Below the pieces are notes generated by a model. That model was not told the DNA's origin. It saw nothing but the letters and a program-made list of their open reading frames with translations, and did no database searches. From Symsagittifera roscoffensis (lineage: Eukaryota; Xenacoelomorpha; Acoela; Convolutidae): a stretch of DNA of 64,000 nt. A program made the translations under genes and the position numbers. Location: the NCBI RefSeq assembly GCF_963678635.1, contig NC_087071.1, positions 28,241,325 to 28,305,324 on the forward strand. Direction: 5' to 3'. Position 1 is the first letter of the stretch; every line of letters begins with the position of its first letter. Below, piece by piece: positions 57,507 through 64,000 of this stretch.

Positions 57507-58904
57507 TTAGGACGCAAATCCGTTTTTTCTTCGTAAACAAGCACTTTTTGCACTTTTTCGTTGAGCACCCGGTATTTTTTCTTTTTTTTGTAAATTGGTG
57601 CCCACTCGAGGCGTTATAGCGTTATAGAAAAAAAGTTTTTGGACGGAAGCGTCTTTTTGCAAATTTGCAATCACTTTCCATATATTGGGATGCGATCCAC
57701 TGAAGTATGACTGTATGCCATAACGCCAGCCTTCTATAGCATTTGTTGTTCTGGCCAAACCCGCTGATGCACATCCCTTTGAGTCCATAATGAAGGGCGA
57801 ATAGGGCTTCCCAATTCGGGACGAGACTTTTTATGCAGTTAGATCCAAAATAAAGGCAAAGCTCGTCAACTTTCGCCATTTTTTCCGACTCTTTTATGGT
57901 GCGATCGCAAACACTTTGAACTTCTTCCACTATTTCATCGTATGAATTTCCAATTTCTTTCAAAAGCAAGAACGGGTAACATTTTAAGTGCTAAAGCGAA
58001 CTCGTGGTTTGTTTCGTAATCCTTTTTCAATCCGAGCTCCGCAATTTTTCTCATAAAATTTTCTGAAATATGGTAGAAACGACCCGACAGCTTGGACTCG
58101 GGAAAATTTTTCTGAAACGTTCGAACAGCGGCCTGCTCAAAATCCAGTAAAATTATTTCAGGTCTACCATCAGGGGCTAGTATTTTTAGGGCTTTAAAGA
58201 AATGATGGCGAGTTTTTTCTGTTTTATTTGGCAGGAACACATATATGCAAGCGGGGGCTATTCTTGAAAGACTAACGTGCAGGGAGTAGAGTTGATAAAA
58301 CATTTTCGGAGTGACTTGAAAGGTCCATCAGCCAATCAAAAGTTTGATGTTTCAAGCGAACGTAGCATTTTAGGGTCGCCGAATAAAAATATCCTCTCGT
58401 GATCATTTTGCCCACTGTAAAACTTTCAAAAAGTTCGGGTATTTCGAAACTTCTGGTTGCTGGGGAGACTGGTAAGACTTCTTCTTGTTGCTTGTGCGCT
58501 CGTTGTGCGGTGCGATCTAAATTTTTTTTGGGGGGTAGGGCTAGTTGAGTGGCACTGTCGTCTGCAACGGGCTGAATGGTGGTTGCGAATGCGACGGTTG
58601 GGGTATTACTATCGCTTAGATCCTTGATGTTTTTCAAAACTAGTCGAGCGTCAGGTTTGCCCGCGGAAATATTGTGATTATGCTGACCCCTCGTTTCAAT
58701 AAAGTTTTACCCATCCTTAATTGCTGTTGCGCGGCATTTATGGGTTTGGAACTTCGAGCAGTTCCAATTTGTTGTTGTCTTGTTTTTGCGTTTAAGGTAA
58801 TAATCGTGGCCTGATACCACTAGCATTTGTTTGTCTTTCGAAGATAAAGTAAAATGGAATGACGCTTCAAACATTATATTTGATCTGATAGAGTGGTATA
58901 ACAA
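57507..58904 (-). pseudogene. MULE-type transposase with N-terminal FLYWCH finger
   Basis: Minus strand. Reading starts at 58904; FLYWCH-type finger at 58904-58640 (SGHDYYLKRKNKTTTNWNCS, KCRATAIKDG, then QHNHN after an in-frame TAA at 58707). Next comes a linker and IPELFESF, and after a frameshift near 58305 the MULE core: FQVTPKMFYQLYSLHV, then YVFLPNKTEKTRHHFFKALK and LLDFEQAAVRTFQKNFPESK, GRFYHISENFMRKIAELGL. After two more shifts, RTTNAIEGWRYGIQSYFSGS and HPNIWKVIANLQ, the conserved C-terminal signature. In intact relatives this enzyme cuts and pastes Mutator-like DNA elements. One nonsense codon and at least three frameshifts make it dead but recent enough to read. No terminal inverted repeats were identified. 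Confidence 0.85.
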
Positions 58905-60096
58905 TGGTTAGAGAAATAGGCAGTATGATTTTTTATCAAACTCACAAACGTCTTCTGTTGCCTTCAATTAGCACCAAGTAGGTTATCTCTGTTTTACACG
59001 CGTGAGTGAGGGATTATTTCTCTATTTAAACAAAATGCAATTATTTTTGAGATGCCAGAGGCATCAAGTGAATTAAATTTAGCTTTTAAGGCCTCAATTA
59101 GTAAACTTAATTGGACTACTGCTGTATTTATGAAAAGGACTTAATTTGAAACAAATTATCGTCATTAAAAGGGGCTAAATTGTTGTGGGGTTATCATGAT
59201 ACGGGGTTATAGTATAGGGGGTGTAAACATAGGGGGTTAAATATCGTAGGGTTAAAGAGTGGGACACCGGATAAAAATCGATTACAACCGATTATTGCGG
59301 TCAAAAATGTTGCAATTTTTCACGATTATAATAACACTTTGGGGCCTCGCAATCAATCTTTAGAATCCATTTTTCTGAGAAATTAAATTAATTACGATAG
59401 ATTCTAATCTCTATAAACGTTTTCCAAAATTTCTGCTTTAACAACAACCAACTCGGTATTGAAACATACTGACATGAAGTAAGTTTTTGCAAAACTATAT
59501 CCCTCACACTTAAAACCCAGATCATCTCAATTTTATTGCCCAAGTTGAACACGCCCAAATTGATAGGGACTTCTACCCGCACACACGCCTACTCCCCCTC
59601 CACACCCACCTACCTTACCCCCCCCCCTTCACACGCACACACACACACATGTACCTGAACCCACCTACCCGACAAAAAGAAAAAAGTAGAAAAACAAAAC
59701 TTTTTGCCGTAGCTAAATGTAAAACACAATACAGCGATTGTAACATTCAAGTTTTGAATAATCACCCGCAAGGTTTTGAAAAATTAAGGCGCTTTCTCAA
59801 AACTTTTATTTATAATCTATTATAATCAATTGTGATTTATAATCGATTATTATCTATGGAACCTCCTTGTGGGTCGTAAATTAGTACCAAAGGGGCGAAA
59901 TTTCAGGTAGTCAGTGATTCGAAACCCTCTTCACCCCAATCCACTGCAAAATTTTTTCAAAATTTTTCCTTTTTTTTCTTCTTTATAATTAACTTTTTTG
60001 TACAGCAAGCTCTCCTTTTCAACCCTTCGTTTGCCCGGGTAGCCGGGATGAGAAATGATAAACTAGTTGAAAAAATAAGAAGTTTTTCTGCTACAG
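58905..60096. repeat. TAATCGATTA-type MITE region and AT-rich flank
   Basis: From about 59271 (CACCGGATAAAAATCGATTA) to about 59875 (ATTATCTATGGAACCTCCTT-GTGGGTC) the sequence resembles the CCCGCACC MITE. A (CA)n/CCCACC-rich stretch lies at 59580-59680. 58905-59270 and 59880-60096 show nothing recognised. Confidence 0.5.
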
Positions 60097-60192
60097 GTAC
60101 CCAATTGAACCAATTGAACGGTGCGAGTGGCAATGCAGATACGAATTGAATCATTATGTCGATGGAGGAAGTTTCGATGTTGGAATGAAACG
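60097..60192 (+). CDS. Internal exon of an unidentified gene (exon i)
   Basis: Acceptor CTGCTACAG before 60097, donor AAACG|GTATGT after 60192. It encodes YPIEPIERCEWQCRYELNHY, then VDGGSFDVGMK. It joins in phase 2 to the exon at 60571. The open frame, good splice sites and non-repetitive residues support a real gene whose first and last exons were not found in the window. The Cys-x3-Cys pattern suggests a secreted or lumenal protein. Resemblance to the N-terminal part of GT10 fucosyltransferases crossed my mind but is too weak to name it. Confidence 0.6.
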
Positions 60193-60570
60193 GTATGTCA
60201 ATTCAAAATTGAATTCGTCCTTGGTAAAAATAATAGAGACAACTTATCAAAACCAATTTGTTTAAACCATTTGTTTTAAAACTCCTATCTGTTATATATT
60301 TAAGTTTCATAATGTATCTTTATTTGAAACTCCATCTCGTGGAATTTATTTGAAATGTGCCTTGAGTCTTGTACGGAGTTTGACAGCACTTTTTTGAAAC
60401 CCTAAACAATTCAACAATAGTTCTTGGAAACAAACTTTCATCCCTTTTTCAAAAAATAGTTTTCTAATGTTTGATCTATTAGCTCTCTTCAGTTTTAAAA
60501 CACTTTCGAGGAAAAAGTCTTCAACTGTTTTTTTCTCGATTTTATCGATATTCAATTGCTTTTTGTTTAG

Positions 60571-60630
60571 ATTCGTGAGGACGGCACCAGCGCTTGCCTA
60601 CTACTTGTGTCCAGAAAATATCCAACCTTA
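60571..60630 (+). CDS. Internal exon of an unidentified gene (exon ii)
   Basis: Acceptor TTTTGTTTAG before 60571, donor CCTTA|GTGAGT after 60630; 60 bases. With the previous exon the junction codon is Arg, and the sequence reads FVRTAPALAYYLCPENIQP, ending in a split codon TA|. The next exon must begin with T or C to avoid a stop; none was identified with confidence before 64000. Confidence 0.6.
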
Positions 60631-60861
60631 GTGAGTGGGCTACCAATTCTTCTCTATTGTATTTGTTCCGACTACTCTCGAAAAATTGAAGGAACTTTGA
60701 TGAGGGTTTTATTTCTGTTATTTGTTGTATGATTTATTTTTTCCTGCCAATTTTGACTTCTTCAAAAAACTCGTATGGAGTAAACTATGAAATCAAAAAA
60801 AATATGGTCGTGATTGAAAACTCCATTGGTTATGAGTATAAATGAAACAATTTTACGATCG

Positions 60862-61550
60862 AACAAAATTGACACAAGAAACTTTCATAGATTTCAAAAC
60901 AATGTTTAACACAGTAGAAAGTTTTTTTTTGCTAAGAGAATGCAAGTCATATGGGCTAAGAGGTACATTAAGTCAAAAATTAGAATCTTATTTGGGTCAT
61001 AGAAAGCAGTAAGTAGCAACTGAACATGCAACATCGAAACTAAAAAACGACCCTAAAAGGGGACCAATTCTGGTCCACTGCTTTTCATAACTTTCATTTA
61101 TGATATCAATTTGAACCAGGAAAACACAAAAATGCAATTATACACAGACAACATTGTGAATCTGATACATTCGAAAATACAAAAAACTGCGCGCAGAACA
61201 CCAGACTGCATTCCAAGAGCAGATTGGTGATATTAAAACAAGCTTACAGTAAGCGCAGATAAAACCAGAAAAGTTTCAACCCCCAGAAAGCATTTTTTGA
61301 ATTCAGTGGAAAAAACCAATTGAGGTGATGACATTTTTTGGTCGATATCTTTGATTTAACATAGTTAAACAGCTGAAATTGGATGAAATCGTTGAAATTC
61401 TCCTTAAAAAAGACCACGAACGTTTCTCTCCCTACCAAGCTTCTTGTAACATTTTGCAAAACTTTGTGCAAAGTTTTAGCAAGATGTTGTTTTGGCCCAC
61501 GCGTTCTTAAAACAGACCAAACTACAGTTTCAGATCAAAAAGTGAGGCGG
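60862..61550 (+). pseudogene. Non-LTR (LINE) reverse-transcriptase relic
   Basis: Successive plus-strand frames give FIDFKTMFNTVES (palm motif A, usually F-D-x3-AFDTV), then ECKSYGLRGTLSQKLESYLG and HRKQ (the YGIRG...YL..R.Q block), ATSKLKN and a RGPILVHCFS segment (GVPQGS-ILGPLLF region), LYTDNIVNLIHSKIQ (the YADD box, second position and fourth residue changed), and QEQIGDIKT with ADKTRK (L-x-VNADKT block). Stops and frameshifts are frequent. The order is diagnostic for a LINE RT domain; no endonuclease or tail was found. It ends against a MITE at 61551. Confidence 0.75.
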
Positions 61551-61855
61551 CCCGCACCCAGTTTCAAGAGTTAATAATCGATTATTTTACGATTTTACTA
61601 CCAGTCTTAATAAATTTGAGAAACAATCGATTTTATGATATTAATAATCGATTTTAATCTCTCTTTTAAAATCAAATTATAGTTCATTATAATCCATTAT
61701 AATCGATTATAATCGATTATTTATTCGTCTATTTTTTGAAACAATTATAATCGATTATAAATGATCATAATCCATTATTTTAAATCAAATTTTTGGTTCT
61801 TTAGTTTTGCACAAAAATCCATAATAATCGATAATAATTGATTATAATCCCTTTT
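61551..61855. mobile_element. CCCGCACC palindromic MITE, truncated copy
   Basis: Starts CCCGCACCCAGTTTCAAGAG, then iterations of TTATAATCGATTATAATCGA and variants. Its first 11 bases combine the ends of the two palindromic families (CCCGCACC and CCCGTACCCAG). No right terminus was seen. Confidence 0.6.
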
Positions 61856-64000
61856 GTTTGTCCATTCTGTCTTCGAAGTTGCATCTAAATATCTTATATT
61901 TTATACGTTTTGTAGACGTTGGTTCCTATGAAAAACGAGAAAATTTTTTTAAAAGTTTTCCAATCAATTCAAATTAATAAGTTTTTTTTTATTTCTCCCC
62001 CATTAGAGTTGTTTTGTGATGGATATTCTAAGCTTTTTTAAATACCACATCATCAGCGAATTGATTTAGTTTCATGATTGATTACGAAGATTTCAATTAT
62101 CATTTACCGCTGGAACCTTTCCACTAATAACCCATAAGATAGAATTAGAATAGAGTTTTTAACTGACAAAATTTCAGAGGAAGAATTCAAAGGAACTAGA
62201 AAGCGGCTATTCTTATCACGAAAGAAACTACAAAAAGTCAGAAATAAAATTTGAACGGAAAAATTGAATACAAGTTAACCAAAATAAATCACTCTCCCAT
62301 CTAAAACAACGTGTCGTAATACAATTTTCGCGCTTTCAAGTTTCGTATAATCTGAACAGTGCACAAAAACTTCAGATCAACTTCAAAATTTGATCTCAGT
62401 CTATTATAAAGGGGTTTAAAGGATTATTTTTCTACGGAATCAATTGACTATAAAATAGTAGTAATCGTATACCCCATCATTACAACGGCGGAGAAGGGGG
62501 GAATTTTGTCCCCCTGTGATTGCAACGAGTGGCAAAAATTTTGACAATCTCCGTTGGCTATGGGCAGGGACAGCTTTGGTCATACCTGTTGCAACTACAG
62601 GGGACATAAAACCCTATTTTTTTTCTGTCGGAACGGACGGAAATTGTTATGGCACGCTCTCCCATGGAAAATAATTCCACATTTACCGTACCGCCAGCTG
62701 TGCCAATTTTCAATTATAATGAAACGGTGTATTTGGTGAATTCTGAATGGTAAAAGCTATGTGAAGACTCCTGAGTATATGGGAGATTCTTATAATTAGC
62801 CTCTCTGATTCCATGTCTATTGTTGAAAACAAAATCCGATGCTTCCAATCTGTTATAGTTAATTCTTTTGTTATCAGTCGTTGATACAGGAGTTTCTGCA
62901 TTGAGCATACCATTTCGATTAAGAATAATTTCATTCAGCTGAACCTTTTGATAATGAAAAGTGTTTGTTCGATTCGTACCTAAATATGCGGTATTCGTGT
63001 TTTTGCCACAATCATTCGACGATTTGGCTCTTCATTATAAAGATCTTTTTGTCGCTAGCTTTGAACACCAGTTGTGGCAAAAAACTTTATTACAAATCTT
63101 TACTGCTGGTGTTCTCAACATCAATTTTTCTAACTATAATAATACAAAATCTATTCCTGTCATTATGCGCATATAAAGGTTAACCTTGGTAGTTTGTGAA
63201 TAGAATTGTTTGTCATGATGCTCTAGCTTTAAAAAAACGGCATAACTAGATCGTCTAAGAGAAAGACTAATTGTAATCCCAATCATTCGATGCTTGTCAC
63301 ATGATAAGAAATCACATGCAATTTTAGAAAGAGTTCGGTAGATGCAGCTATTTCCTGTGTACAATCAGCGACATCTTCAGCCCGCCCATAAGCACCATCA
63401 ATACTTGACAGATCATCATGATATTAACATCCGTGACAAGAAACCTGTAAAAACATCCTGTTTCCTTTGCATCAATATCGTGAGAGATCTTGTTCATGTT
63501 CTGAAAAGTTTTTGTGCAAAAATTTTAAAGTTTTAAGAATAATAAGCGACTATCTTGAATTATTTTTTACAGTCTCTGAAACACCAAACCTGCATAATTT
63601 TGTTGCTTAAGAAGATATCAGAAACAAGTTTTTTGTCAAATCATTAAAAATACAATTTATCGACTTTTATCGGTTTCCATAGATTATGATCTTCAAAAAA
63701 TTTGGTCAGTAAGCTTCTTTCACGGAGCAAAAATGTCTGCTGTTTTTAAAACATGTCTGCTGTTTTTAGCTCAGTGAACGTTGAAACAGATAAAATGACG
63801 TTCGTTTATTTAAACTTTTTATCTTCTGCTAACCTTTTTCAACTCTTCCAATTCTACCTCCATTTTCTTCCTAGGTATATGACCCACCTCACGCTTTTAT
63901 TACTTCATTTTTACCAAACCATGTTCCTGCGCGTTCACCCCTTTCGGCCCATGATTTACGGATTAGGTTGAATGTTTGAGGGGTCTTATGGTTGAGAGGT
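61856..64000. other. AT-rich DNA, no gene recognised
   Basis: Short open stretches (up to 76 residues) lack motifs and splice support. If the unidentified gene at 60097-60630 continues, its further exons may be here; a possible exon at 63875 was considered and not accepted. Confidence 0.35.

Noticed and set aside
63875-63979. Possible last exon after TTCTTCCTAG
   Set aside because: Joining it to the exon ending at 60630 would create a TAG at the junction, and no other partner was found.

Overview
AT-rich invertebrate nuclear DNA. The evidence is split genes with GT-AG introns of about 0.3-3 kb, several MITE families, a decayed Ty3/gypsy-type retroelement with an envelope-like region, a FLYWCH/MULE transposase relic and a non-LTR reverse-transcriptase relic. 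The phylum cannot be fixed from the sequence; a tunicate (appendicularian) is one candidate. Most short open frames here are chance or repeat-derived.

Layout. 1-16336 is one giant, imperfect, nested inverted repeat. The sequence at the left window edge returns as its reverse complement at about 16312-16336, the symmetry centre lies near 8.3-8.5 kb, and there are tandem sub-duplications inside the arms. The central part carries two tandem copies of a decayed open frame of unknown function on the minus strand. 17290-17538 is a compact intronless ZZ zinc-finger gene. 21.3-29.0 kb (minus) and 37.3-42.7 kb (plus) are two head-to-head paralogues of an alpha-1,4-glycosyltransferase (GT32, Gb3-synthase/A4GALT-like). 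Each has five exons with identical intron phases. The plus gene is complete (355 residues); the minus gene loses its last codons in a 200-base assembly gap (21125-21324). A decayed extra copy of its last exon lies at about 19.64-19.84 kb.

43-50 kb is mostly nested repeats. 50.7-54.5 kb is a degenerate Ty3/gypsy-like element: an integrase with an internal 78-bp duplication, then a Cys-rich envelope-like region with a membrane segment. 57.5-58.9 kb (minus) is a FLYWCH-MULE transposase pseudogene. 60.1-60.6 kb contains two well-formed exons of an unidentified gene. 60.9-61.5 kb is a non-LTR RT relic that runs into a palindrome-rich MITE.

The two glycosyltransferases are type II Golgi-type enzymes predicted to add sugars to glycolipids or glycoproteins; the head-to-head layout could allow shared regulation across the 8.3 kb between them. 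Their introns collect most of the mobile DNA: a hAT-type MITE family (one copy with a perfect 8-bp target duplication), a roughly 0.5-kb family ending in a GCCCT hairpin, and several families that begin CCCG (often next to TA) and are made of iterated short perfect palindromes.
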